From JAWLCA01 sp050485905 (GTDB lineage Bacteria > Pseudomonadota > Alphaproteobacteria > Rhodobacterales > Rhodobacteraceae), in the NCBI GenBank assembly GCA_050485905.1, contig JBJHCH010000083.1, positions 1 through 17,703 on the forward strand: a stretch of DNA of 17,703 bases. Direction: 5' to 3'. This document shows, piece after piece, positions 6,577 through 14,019 of the stretch. The notes under the pieces are model-generated. The model was not told the origin of the DNA. It did not search any database and was given only the letters and a program-made list of their open reading frames with translations. Each line of letters begins with the position of its first letter. Within the stretch, counting starts at the first letter, position 1. A program made the position numbers and the translations under genes.

Positions 6577-9500
6577 GATTTTGGATCGCCGTAGCCGCCG
6601 CCGCCTGGTGTCTCGATCACCACGCTGTCGCCGGAATCGAGATCGACCCGGTCGCGTCCCAGCAAAGCGGCGGGGGTTCCGTCGGCGCGCAGGACAGAGT
6701 TGACGCCGGCCTTGCCGGGCAGACCGCCGGCGAGGCCAACCGGCACCCGCACGCGGTTCGATGTCAGCAGCGTTGCGGTCATTGGCGCCAGCGCCCTCAG
6801 CCGCCGCCGGATCCCGTCGCCGCCCCGGTACCGCCCCCCGCCGCCCGAGCCGTGGCGGATCGCCATTTCCTCCAGTCGGACGGGAAAGCGGGTTTCCAGG
6901 ATCTCGGGATCGGTAAGGCGGGTGTTGGTCATATGCACCTGCACCGCGCTCGCGCCGGGGCCGTGCGCGGTCGCCCCCATCCCGCCGCAGATCGTCTCGT
7001 AGTTCTGGAAGCGGTCGTTGCCCCAGGCGAAGTTGTTCATCGTCCCTTGCGACCCCGCGATCAAGCCGAGCGCCCCGAAAAGGCATTCGGTAATCGCCTG
7101 GCTGACCTCGGTATTGCCGGCGATGACCGCGGCGGGTGGCCGGGGGTTGATCATGCAGCCCTCGGGCACGATCAGCTTGAGGGGCTTCAGGCAGCCCTCG
7201 TTGAGCGGGATGTCGCGGCCCACGAGCGTGCGGAACACGTAGAGGACCGCCGCGCGGCAGATCGAGAGGGGCGCGTTGTAGTTTGAGCCCTGCTGCGGCG
7301 AGGTGCCGGTGAAATCGATCTCGGCGCTCTGGGCCACGTGATCGACCCGGATGCGGACGCGGAGCTGCGCGCCGATGTCGTGGTGGAGTGTGAATTCACT
7401 GTCCTGCAACACCGAGATCGCCTGGCGGACAGCGTATTCGGCGTTGTCCTGCACATGGGCGGTGTAGTCAGTGACCACATCGGCGCCGAACTCGGCCCGC
7501 ATGGCGCGCAGTGCAGCGATGCCGGTCTCGTTCGCGGCAATCTGGGCGGCGAGATCGGCGATGTTTTGGTCGATCTGCCGGCACGGATGAGGACCCGAGG
7601 CAAGGAGCGCTCGAGTCTCGACCTCAAGGAGCAGCCCCTGCCGCACCAGCCGTACCGCGCCGAAGACGACGCCCTCGTCATCGATTGTGCGGCTGTCGGG
7701 GGGCAGCGAGCCTGGCGTCGTACCGCCGATATCGGCGTGATGCCCGCGCGAGGCGACATAGTTCACGATCTCCGCCCCCGCCTCGTCGAAGACCGGGGTA
7801 ATCACGGTAACGTCAGGCAGATGCGTGCCGCCCTCGAACGGGGAGTTCAGCATGAAGGCGTCGCCCGGCGCCATCTTGCCGGTGAAGGCACGGGCGGTGG
7901 CGCGCACCGAGTCCGACATCGAGCCAAGGTGGACGGGCACATGCGGGGCGTTGGCCACCAGATTGCCCCCGGCGTCAAAGAGCGCGCAGGAGAAGTCCAT
8001 CCGCTCCTTGATGTTGACCGATTGAGCAGTGTTGGCGAGCGTGCCGCCCATCTGCTCGGCCACCGACATGAAGCGGTTCGACATCACCTCCAGCAGAACC
8101 GGGTCGGGGGTGGCGCGGCTGTCCACCGTCCCGGCATGCGCTACAGCGGCGACATGGCTCAGGTGCAGACCCAGCGCAGTGTCCACCTGCGCCACCCATC
8201 CCGGCGCGACAAAGACCGTGCCGATCCGCTCGGCGATCAGGGCCGGGCCGGTGATCCGATCGCCGGAGGCGAGGTCGTCGCGATGGAAAAGGCCAATCTG
8301 CCGGATACCGCCGTCGAGCCAGGCGGGCGTGGTGTCGGGTGCCGCCAAGTCGCGCCCCTCGGGCAGGTCGGCGGCGGCAAGCGTTTCCGTGTCGTCGCGC
8401 GCCTCGACCGAAAGCATGTCGATCTCGGGCGCGACTCCCTCAGGCACGAAGCCGAAGCGGGTCAGGTGCGCGGCGCGGAAGGACGCAGTCATCGCCTCGG
8501 GCACGTCAAAGGCGACCTCAAGCGTCTGTGCGGCGCCCGGAAAGCGCAGGAAGGCCACGGCCTCGGTCACGACACCGTCGGCGGGCACGCCCTGTTCGAC
8601 GAGTTCCGCCTGCGCCTCGGCGCGCAGTGCGGCCACGATGTCGGCCGCGCGCGGATCCGAAACAGGCTGGTTGGCCTGCTGCTGGCGCATCGCGGTCAGA
8701 TGCGCGAGCCCCATCCCATAGGCCGACAACACGCCCGCGAGGGGGTGCAGATAGGCACGCCGGATGCGCAGCACCTCCGAGACTCCGCAGGCATGCTGCC
8801 CGCCGGCGCCGCCAAAGCAGCACAGCGTGTACCCGGTGACGTCGTGCCCGCGCTCGACGCTGATCTTCTTGATCGCCGCCGCCATGTTCTCAAGCGCGAT
8901 GCGCAGAAAGCCTTCGGCCACGTCCTCGGGCCGGGCGACGGGCAGGCCGGTTTCGGCGGCGACCTGTTCCGCCAGACGGGCGCAGGCGGTGACCGACGCA
9001 TCGCGGTCCAGCAGCTGGTCGCCCGCGGGTCCGAAGACGGCGGGGAAGTCGCGCGGCGAGATACGGCCGAGCACGACGTTGCAGTCGGTCACCGTCAGCG
9101 GGCCGCCGCGGCGATAGCAGGCAGGCCCGGGATCGGCCCCGGCGCTGTCCGGCCCCACCTGATAGCGCCCGTCACGGAAGGCGCAGACAGACCCGCCGCC
9201 GGCCGCGACCGTATGGATATCCAGCATCGGCGCGCGCATCCGCACGCCCGCCACCTCGGTCTCGTAGACCCGCTCGAAGGTGCCGTTGTAGTGGCAGACA
9301 TCGGTCGACGTACCGCCCATGTCGAAGCCGATAAGCCGCCTGAGCCCGGCCGCCAGACCCGTCTGCACCATGCCGACGACGCCGCCCGCCGGTCCCGAAA
9401 GGATTGCGTCGCGGCCGCGGAAATTCGCGGCATCCGTCAGCCCGCCTGAGGATTGCATGAAGGCAAGTTGCCCCTTGCCGGTCAGTTCCAGCGCGCCCGA

Positions 9501-10160
9501 GACCCGGTCGACATAGCGCCGCAGGATTGGCGAGAGATAGGCATCGGCCACCGCCGTGTCGGTACGCGCGATCAGCTTGATCAGCCGCGCCACCTCGTGC
9601 GAGCAGGTGATCTGCGTATAGCCTTCCTCGGCGGCGATGGCGGCGACGCGGGCCTCGTGGGCCGGGTTCAGCCAGCCGTGGATGAAGCCGATGGCAACGC
9701 CCCGGATCCCCTCGGCATGGGCCGCGCGCAGGGCCGCGCGCGCGCCGGCTTCATCGAGCGGCACGATCTCGGCACCGTCGGCATCCAGGCGGCAGGCGAC
9801 CTCGGCCACGCGAGAGTAGAGCACGTCGGGCAGCGTCACGTTGAGATCGAAGAGCCGCGGCCGGGCTTGGTAACCGATCCGCAGCACGTCGCCGAAGCCT
9901 TCGTTGACGATCAGGAGCGTCGGATCGCCCTTGCGCTCCAGAAGCGCGTTGGTGGCGACGGTCGTGCCCATCCGCACTGCCGCAATGGCGTCTGTCCCGT
10001 CCCCGATCCCGGCGAGGATGCGGTTGATCCCGTAGACCGCGGCATCCAGATAGAGTTCGGGATTCTCGGAAAGGAACTTGTGCGAACTCAACCCGCCATC
10101 CGGCGCCCGCGCGACGATATCGGTGAAGGTGCCGCCCCGATCTACCCAGAATTGCCACAT
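6573..10160 (-). CDS. Fused hydantoinase A/B, 5-oxoprolinase family (ATP-dependent)
   Basis: This 1195-residue protein joins a HyuA-type ATP-binding half (about residues 1-660) to a HyuB-type half (about 680-1190), as in 5-oxoprolinase of the OPLAH type. It hydrolyses a cyclic amide at the cost of ATP, for example 5-oxoproline to glutamate. Visible motifs are the first phosphate loop DRGGTFTD (residues 7-14), the second nucleotide-binding motif GFDMGGTSTDV (near nucleotides 9305-9335), GGAGGQHACGVSEVL, the HyuB metal-site motifs NSPFEGGTHLPDVTV and SRGHHADIGG, and the glycine-rich end TPGGGGYGDP. The length is normal for the fused family. It starts 95 bp after the LysR gene, which makes it the likely first structural gene under that regulator. 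Other substrates such as hydantoins, N-methylhydantoin or lactams are possible, since the family is broad. Confidence 0.92.
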   Translation of the reverse strand: MWQFWVDRGGTFTDIVARAPDGGLSSHKFLSENPELYLDAAVYGINRILAGIGDGTDAIAAVRMGTTVATNALLERKGDPTLLIVNEGFGDVLRIGYQARPRLFDLNVTLPDVLYSRVAEVACRLDADGAEIVPLDEAGARAALRAAHAEGIRGVAIGFIHGWLNPAHEARVAAIAAEEGYTQITCSHEVARLIKLIARTDTAVADAYLSPILRRYVDRVSGALELTGKGQLAFMQSSGGLTDAANFRGRDAILSGPAGGVVGMVQTGLAAGLRRLIGFDMGGTSTDVCHYNGTFERVYETEVAGVRMRAPMLDIHTVAAGGGSVCAFRDGRYQVGPDSAGADPGPACYRRGGPLTVTDCNVVLGRISPRDFPAVFGPAGDQLLDRDASVTACARLAEQVAAETGLPVARPEDVAEGFLRIALENMAAAIKKISVERGHDVTGYTLCCFGGAGGQHACGVSEVLRIRRAYLHPLAGVLSAYGMGLAHLTAMRQQQANQPVSDPRAADIVAALRAEAQAELVEQGVPADGVVTEAVAFLRFPGAAQTLEVAFDVPEAMTASFRAAHLTRFGFVPEGVAPEIDMLSVEARDDTETLAAADLPEGRDLAAPDTTPAWLDGGIRQIGLFHRDDLASGDRITGPALIAERIGTVFVAPGWVAQVDTALGLHLSHVAAVAHAGTVDSRATPDPVLLEVMSNRFMSVAEQMGGTLANTAQSVNIKERMDFSCALFDAGGNLVANAPHVPVHLGSMSDSVRATARAFTGKMAPGDAFMLNSPFEGGTHLPDVTVITPVFDEAGAEIVNYVASRGHHADIGGTTPGSLPPDSRTIDDEGVVFGAVRLVRQGLLLEVETRALLASGPHPCRQIDQNIADLAAQIAANETGIAALRAMRAEFGADVVTDYTAHVQDNAEYAVRQAISVLQDSEFTLHHDIGAQLRVRIRVDHVAQSAEIDFTGTSPQQGSNYNAPLSICRAAVLYVFRTLVGRDIPLNEGCLKPLKLIVPEGCMINPRPPAAVIAGNTEVSQAITECLFGALGLIAGSQGTMNNFAWGNDRFQNYETICGGMGATAHGPGASAVQVHMTNTRLTDPEILETRFPVRLEEMAIRHGSGGGGRYRGGDGIRRRLRALAPMTATLLTSNRVRVPVGLAGGLPGKAGVNSVLRADGTPAALLGRDRVDLDSGDSVVIETPGGGGYGDPKS

Positions 10161-10255
10161 GATTGCGTCCCCACGTTCCTCATTGGGACGATCATCACGA
10201 TTCAGCGCATCAGTTCAAATTGTCATTTCCTGTCAAATGCGATAACGAATACCGA
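10161..10255 (-). promoter_or_regulatory. Candidate regulated promoter of the oxoprolinase-TRAP operon
   Basis: This 95-bp gap between the LysR gene and the oxoprolinase gene is AT-rich compared with its surroundings. On the minus strand it has a perfect TTGACA -35-like hexamer (RC of 10231-10236) within GCATTTGACAGG. On the plus strand TGTCATTT (10221) and TGTCAAAT (10231) repeat one helical turn apart, a spacing suited to a regulator. No strong -10 box is seen. The proposed binding by the adjacent LysR protein is inference. Confidence 0.35.
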
Positions 10256-11116
10256 TCACCAGTTCCGGGCAACCTCCTGAGCCAGCTCCGCGCAGCGCTC
10301 GGTCAGAGCATTGCGCGGTTCGGCCAGCCAGGATGCGGTGAAGCGCAGCGGCGCAGGCGTCCAGCCCGGATCGAACCGCTCCAGCAGCCCTGCTGCCACC
10401 CGCTCACGGACCAGTGCGTTGGGAATCGGCCCGACGCCGATACCAGACGCGATCATCTGGATGCTGGCCGAAAGCGAGGCGCAACTGTAGAGCCGCACAC
10501 CGGGGCCATAGCGCTGGCCGAGTTCCGAGACAAGTTCGCGATAGGGCCGCGTGTTGCGCGCATAGCTGATGATCGGGGTGGACAGAAAATCCGGTGCCTG
10601 CGGGCCGGGTGCGCGGTACCAGCCCAAGGCGAAATCCGGCAGGTCAATGTTTGCCACGCTGAACTCCGAAATCGGCCCCATCAGGAACGCAAGGTCGAGT
10701 TGCCGCGCCAGCAGCGCCTCGCGCAGGTTGAGCGAGATGTCGACAGTGAGCTCCAGATCGATCCGTGGGAACTCGTGGCTCAGCCGCTTGAGGAATTGCG
10801 GCAGCCAGGACTCGGCTATGGTTTCCGAGGCGCCGACGCGGAACAGCCCCTCGACACCAGAGCGGTCGGCCACACGTTGAAGGATCTCCTGCTGCACAAA
10901 GAACATCTGCTCGGCATAGCCGCGCAGCAATTCGCCCTCCCGGGTAAGCTGCACGCCACGTGTAGTTCTATCAAAAAGCTGAACACCGAGAGAGTCCTCC
11001 AGCGCCTGCACCCGAGCCGAGACTGCGGGCTGCGAGACGTTCATCTGCTCGGCCGCGCGCCGCACGCCGCCCAGGCGCGCAACCCACAGGAAGGTTCGCA
11101 ATTGTTCCAGGTTCAT
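10256..11116 (-). CDS. LysR-family transcriptional regulator
   Basis: The 286-residue product has the LysR winged helix-turn-helix (residues 1-60; helix pair around GGVRRAAEQMNVSQPAVSAR, then the LGVQLFDRTTRGVQLT wing). A linker helix and a two-lobed effector domain (about 90-280) follow, including the 'LDLAFLMGPIS' strand and 'SGIGVGPIPNALV' near the C-terminus. I chose the ATG at 11114-11116 over an open extension to 11197: MNLEQLRTFLWVA is the standard LysR beginning, and a GGGAG ribosome binding site lies 6-8 nt upstream. It reads in the same direction as the oxoprolinase-TRAP genes and most likely controls them in response to the imported compound. This arrangement is less usual than the divergent one. 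Confidence 0.95.
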   Translation of the reverse strand: MNLEQLRTFLWVARLGGVRRAAEQMNVSQPAVSARVQALEDSLGVQLFDRTTRGVQLTREGELLRGYAEQMFFVQQEILQRVADRSGVEGLFRVGASETIAESWLPQFLKRLSHEFPRIDLELTVDISLNLREALLARQLDLAFLMGPISEFSVANIDLPDFALGWYRAPGPQAPDFLSTPIISYARNTRPYRELVSELGQRYGPGVRLYSCASLSASIQMIASGIGVGPIPNALVRERVAAGLLERFDPGWTPAPLRFTASWLAEPRNALTERCAELAQEVARNW

Positions 11117-11163
11117 CAGCTTCTCCCGATGACGGGTGAATGACCAACAAATGGAAGTGTCAA
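11117..11163 (-). promoter_or_regulatory. Candidate promoter of the LysR gene
   Basis: On the minus strand a TTGACA hexamer (RC of 11158-11163) lies in the context GCATTGACACTT, about 42 bp before the LysR start. The -10 position holds only a poor match (TTCACC). The GCATTGACA sequence resembles GCATTTGACA ahead of the oxoprolinase gene, so it may be a regulator site rather than, or as well as, a promoter element. Confidence 0.3.
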
Positions 11164-11684
11164 TGCTATTCTCCGGCAAGTCGGGGGCGTGATCCACGTT
11201 GTCGCGCCATTTTCAGCTCCTCGCCGGACCGGCTGGGACGTTGCGTCCGAGGATTCGACTGTGCGATCTCCCCTCGTACGGGAATCGAGGGCCGCGGCGG
11301 TTACATGTAATTGAAGGCCCGCGTGTAGTTGCGGCATCGTGCAATCCCGTGCGACTGATGAAACCGAACACCGCCGGATGACAAATTGCGAGATCGGCGT
11401 CGCTGCTGCTGGCGACGTTGCCGCTTCAAGGCGATGGCCAATCGCGCACTCGCAGGCTGACCGTCGGCTCCACCACGATCGAAGCGATCTGATCTTGCAA
11501 GCGAAGACGTCTGTCTGAAGCAAAGCCGCCGTCCACCAACACAACTTTTGCGTTTGCCCGACGACCGCTCAACTTTGCCCTTCTTCTATGCCCACCTCTG
11601 CCACCGTGGCCGCCGGTCGCGCGGCTGAGTCTCCCGATTATCTGTGGTTTCCTGATACCGAAGTAGAGCCAATCTGCCCAGAAA
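11164..11684. other. Gene-poor stretch between the LysR gene and the tRNA remnant
   Basis: About 520 bp without a convincing gene. A 6-bp inverted repeat, CCCTCG at 11262-11267 and CGAGGG nearby (about 11286-11291), could form a hairpin. A short minus-strand frame (about 11426-11590) reads NAKVVLVDGGFASD and IASIVVEP, faintly like the start of a sugar-binding protein, but it is too short to call. The stretch looks like decayed DNA at the edge of an inserted element. Confidence 0.4.
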
Positions 11685-11744
11685 ACGGTCTCGAAAACCG
11701 TTGTGGGGGTGACCCCACCCAGGGTTCGAATCCCTGTCTCTCCG
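11685..11744 (+). tRNA. tRNA-Ser(CGA), 3' fragment only (likely attachment-site duplicate)
   Basis: The anticodon stem ACGGT/ACCGT (11685-11689 and 11697-11701) encloses a 7-nt loop with anticodon CGA (11692-11694). A long type II variable arm follows, with GTGGGG/CCCCAC closing a GTGA loop (11703-11718). Then come the T arm CAGGG-TTCGAAT-CCCTG (11720-11736), the 3' acceptor strand TCTCTCC and discriminator G at 11744. No 5' acceptor strand or D arm precedes it; positions 11640-11684 do not pair. It is therefore a non-functional 3' part, as left when a tRNA-targeting element integrates and duplicates the end of its target. CGCCA follows, so CCA is not encoded in the usual place. By standard geometry the intact gene would be to the left, outside the window. 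Confidence 0.8.
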
Positions 11745-12696
11745 CGCCATTCGTACCGAGCTGACACATGACGCGTTCAATAAGTTTGGCCCAGTCACGG
11801 TATCGCGAGAAGATGCTGCCCGATGGGGAAAGTTGTGGGCACTGGACGGGGTCACCGAAGGAGAACGAGAGGTCACATTTGCTCGTTTGGGTGGCGCTCG
11901 CGCGTCGAGTGTCCGCCGCAAGGGAATTGCCCTGATTATAGCCGCACATAAGGACCTGGCGGAGTCCGCGCCGACAGCTGACGCGTTGCGCACTCGGATG
12001 GCGGACCTGCCGGGGTCTTGGCGCGAGGCGGCGCTTCGTCCGGAGATATCGACGCAATGGCGAGAGCTCCAGGTCAGACAGCTTTTTCGCCTTACTCTCG
12101 AAGGTTTGTTTTTCTGGACGGTCGGCACGTTGGTGAAAGGGCCGATGACAACGCGACAGATTGCGCGTTCGTTCCTCGATGAGCTCAGCGCAGGTTCTGG
12201 CCTCCCAAAATCAGCGATAAGTTGGGTGCCCGGGACCGGGCTTGCCGGAAACCCCGTCACACTCCTGCGAGACATCCAGACTGAACTGCAAAGACGACCA
12301 CGTGATCCTACGCTACTCGTTGCGGCTCTTATTCGCGGATTGGCATTCAGCTTAGCCGAGGCACCGAGAGAGGCGCATCAGTTTGAAAGTTCAGACAGGC
12401 TCCCGTTGGCGCGCGCTCGAAAAGACGCCGATTCCTGGAAACATCTGGCTCCAAGGGAATTCCTTATTCGGCTGATCGAGAACTGGATCATGGCTCAACA
12501 TGCCTATTGGTCGGTCGGGAGGGGCCTTGCCGATGCAAGAACCCGGGCGAAGCAGATCATGCGTCTGCGCATCGTTATGGATGAAGGCGGTTGGACATTG
12601 ACCCCCGGGTCCTTGTCCACGCGAGAGCCGTCGGACAATCCGGCCCTTCCTATGCCGCCCGTGCGCGCCACGACTTTAGACAGTCTATTTCCAATG
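11713..12696 (+). pseudogene. Coding remnant truncated at both ends; unrecognised accessory-island protein
   Basis: A plus-strand frame opens right after a TGA inside the tRNA remnant and reads as good protein from about 11746 (AIRTELTHDAFNKFGPV). It has no ATG, GTG or TTG before a TTG at 11833. Helix-rich sequence follows (WRELQVRQLFRLTLEGLFFW; later EFLIRLIENWIMAQHAYW, then RLRIVMDEGGWTLTP) up to about 12690. The frame then continues only by running antisense through the end of the next gene. The original start seems to have been lost at the tRNA junction, and the natural end at the next gene. The composition is visibly less GC-rich than its neighbours. The texture recalls large uncharacterised proteins of defence islands, but I cannot name the family. 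Confidence 0.55.
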
Positions 12697-13737
12697 TCAG
12701 TCCTCCCCGTTCTGGATCAGTGGGTGATGTGGCGTTGCAGCAAACTTCTCCGCGTAGTCTCGATAATGGGGCAAGGTGGTGGCCATGACGGCGCGTTTGC
12801 GCTCATCCATTTGCCCAATGGGTCGTGCTGGTCGGCCCGCCCAAACGTGACCGCTCGTTAGCCGCTGGCCGGGCTCGGACTGTGTGCCAGCGGCGACCAG
12901 AACATCGCTTTCCACCACCGTGCCGGGAGCGATCAGGGAGCCAATGCCAACGAGGCTGCCAGATTCAATCACGCAATCAGTGAGGGTGACGTTGTGACCG
13001 ATGGTAACATCCACGCCAATGACGACGTCCGATTCATTGCAAGTGATCGTACTGTTGTCCTGCACGTTCGACCCGTCACCAATGATGATCCGGTGCGATC
13101 CTGCATCGAGGCGGCAGCCATACCAGATGCCTACGCCCTCGCCGACCGTAATGGTTCCGGTGACGCGCGCGGACGGAGCGACAAAGCATTCAGGCGCACT
13201 TTTCGGGTTTTTGATGCCCGCAGACGGCTTTGTACCTTCGTTGCGGGCCTTGCGATGATAGCCCTCCAGTTCTCGTGCCGAAACGTGCGCCACCGGCTTG
13301 GCAGGGCTGCCGGAGTAGAGCCATCCCCCTTCAAGTTCGCTGCGGGGAAACACGATCGAACCGGCCGAAATCACTGCGCCCGCCCCGATACGAGACCCAT
13401 CGAGGATCACCGCCTCGCGTTCGATCACACAGCCGTCTTCGACCGTGCAGGCATGAATGACGGCGCATTTGCCTGCGGTCACCCGGTCACCGATATGCGT
13501 TGGGTACACGCCGTGAGCGATATGCACTGTAGCATGCTCACCCAAGTGAAAGTCTTCACCGATTTGAACGTAGTGACCGTCAGCCCGGATGACTGACCAA
13601 GCTCCGAGCCAGGCACCGGCGCCGAGGGTTGTCCGCCCGAGAACAACGGCGCCTTCTCCGGCGAAGACCGGGGCCCCCTTCAGGTCGGGAGAAACGCCGT
13701 CATACTTGGCGCGCAAGGGGGCGAGGTATTCAGCCAT
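12697..13737 (-). CDS. Tandem gamma-carbonic-anhydrase-like left-handed beta-helix protein
   Basis: The 346-residue product contains two gamma-CA/PaaY/CaiE-type hexapeptide-repeat domains (about residues 20-165 and 182-330), each ending in the family's helix. Gamma-CA needs three histidines (His81, His117 and His122 in Cam). Domain 1 keeps the first and third (His72, His95) but has Lys90 at the middle position. Domain 2 keeps only the middle one (His248, in IGHN) and has Thr232 and Thr253 at the others. Both domains keep the Arg-x-Asp pair (Arg51/Asp53; Arg209/Asp211). Single-domain relatives include carbonic anhydrases and PaaY, a CoA thioesterase in phenylacetate breakdown. As the last gene of a CoA-ester operon (15 bp after the 87-residue ORF), a thioesterase or CoA-recycling role is attractive but unproven. 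The ribosome binding site is weak. Confidence 0.85.
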   Translation of the reverse strand: MAEYLAPLRAKYDGVSPDLKGAPVFAGEGAVVLGRTTLGAGAWLGAWSVIRADGHYVQIGEDFHLGEHATVHIAHGVYPTHIGDRVTAGKCAVIHACTVEDGCVIEREAVILDGSRIGAGAVISAGSIVFPRSELEGGWLYSGSPAKPVAHVSARELEGYHRKARNEGTKPSAGIKNPKSAPECFVAPSARVTGTITVGEGVGIWYGCRLDAGSHRIIIGDGSNVQDNSTITCNESDVVIGVDVTIGHNVTLTDCVIESGSLVGIGSLIAPGTVVESDVLVAAGTQSEPGQRLTSGHVWAGRPARPIGQMDERKRAVMATTLPHYRDYAEKFAATPHHPLIQNGED

Positions 13738-13752
13738 CCGTTTTCTTTCTTT

Positions 13753-14016
13753 TCATAAGCGTCCCGCCCTGAGGCACTCTTCTTCCGCCATTGCGCCGGT
13801 AACTACACGTGGAAGCCTGTTGAGAATGGACAAGCAGAACCGCAGGTCGTCGGAGACAACTGCCGCGCCCATGAACTGGGTAAGAAAGAGCCGACGCAGC
13901 GCGAGCTTGCTGTGACCCAGCCGGACACTGTGTTGGAGTAGTTCGATTGCCGCATCGGCGTCTCCCTCCCTGACCCGTTCCGTAAGGGCCTTGGCCTTCT
14001 TTCGAAGTTGTCCCAT
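13753..14016 (-). CDS. Uncharacterised 87-residue helical protein in the mutase operon
   Basis: The ORF begins 3 bp after the mutase stop codon and ends 15 bp before the beta-helix gene, so it is very likely translated by coupling. The sequence is basic at the start (MGQLRKKAKALTERVREGD). It then forms two or three amphipathic helices (DAAIELLQHSVRLGHSKLAL and RRLFLTQFMGAAVVSDDLRF), with the feel of a single Sel1/TPR-like repeat pair. It is not the missing B12-binding subunit: it lacks the Asp-x-His-x-x-Gly cobalamin motif and is too short. I do not recognise a family. A role in assembling or protecting the mutase is only a guess from position. Confidence 0.6.
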   Translation of the reverse strand: MGQLRKKAKALTERVREGDADAAIELLQHSVRLGHSKLALRRLFLTQFMGAAVVSDDLRFCLSILNRLPRVVTGAMAEEECLRAGRL

Positions 14017-14019
14017 CGC

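Noticed and set aside
7338..9449. 703-codon open frame on the plus strand
   Set aside because: It lies wholly antisense to the oxoprolinase gene, whose motifs are unmistakable. Long antisense frames are expected in GC-rich DNA, and this one shows no domain.
11117..11197. 27-residue N-terminal extension of the LysR protein
   Set aside because: The standard LysR N-terminus begins at the ATG at 11116, which has a good ribosome binding site.
11426..11590. Minus-strand fragment resembling a sugar-binding protein N-terminal segment
   Set aside because: The resemblance covers only about 30 residues and breaks down on both sides, too little to call a gene or pseudogene.
11586..12275. Minus-strand frames reading RDRDSNPGWGHPHNGF and similar
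   Set aside because: This is the familiar spurious translation of the antisense strand of a serine tRNA gene, not a protein.
12697..12861. C-terminal continuation of the plus-strand remnant
   Set aside because: It is antisense to the end of the beta-helix gene and lacks coding character, so it is read-through of an interrupted frame.
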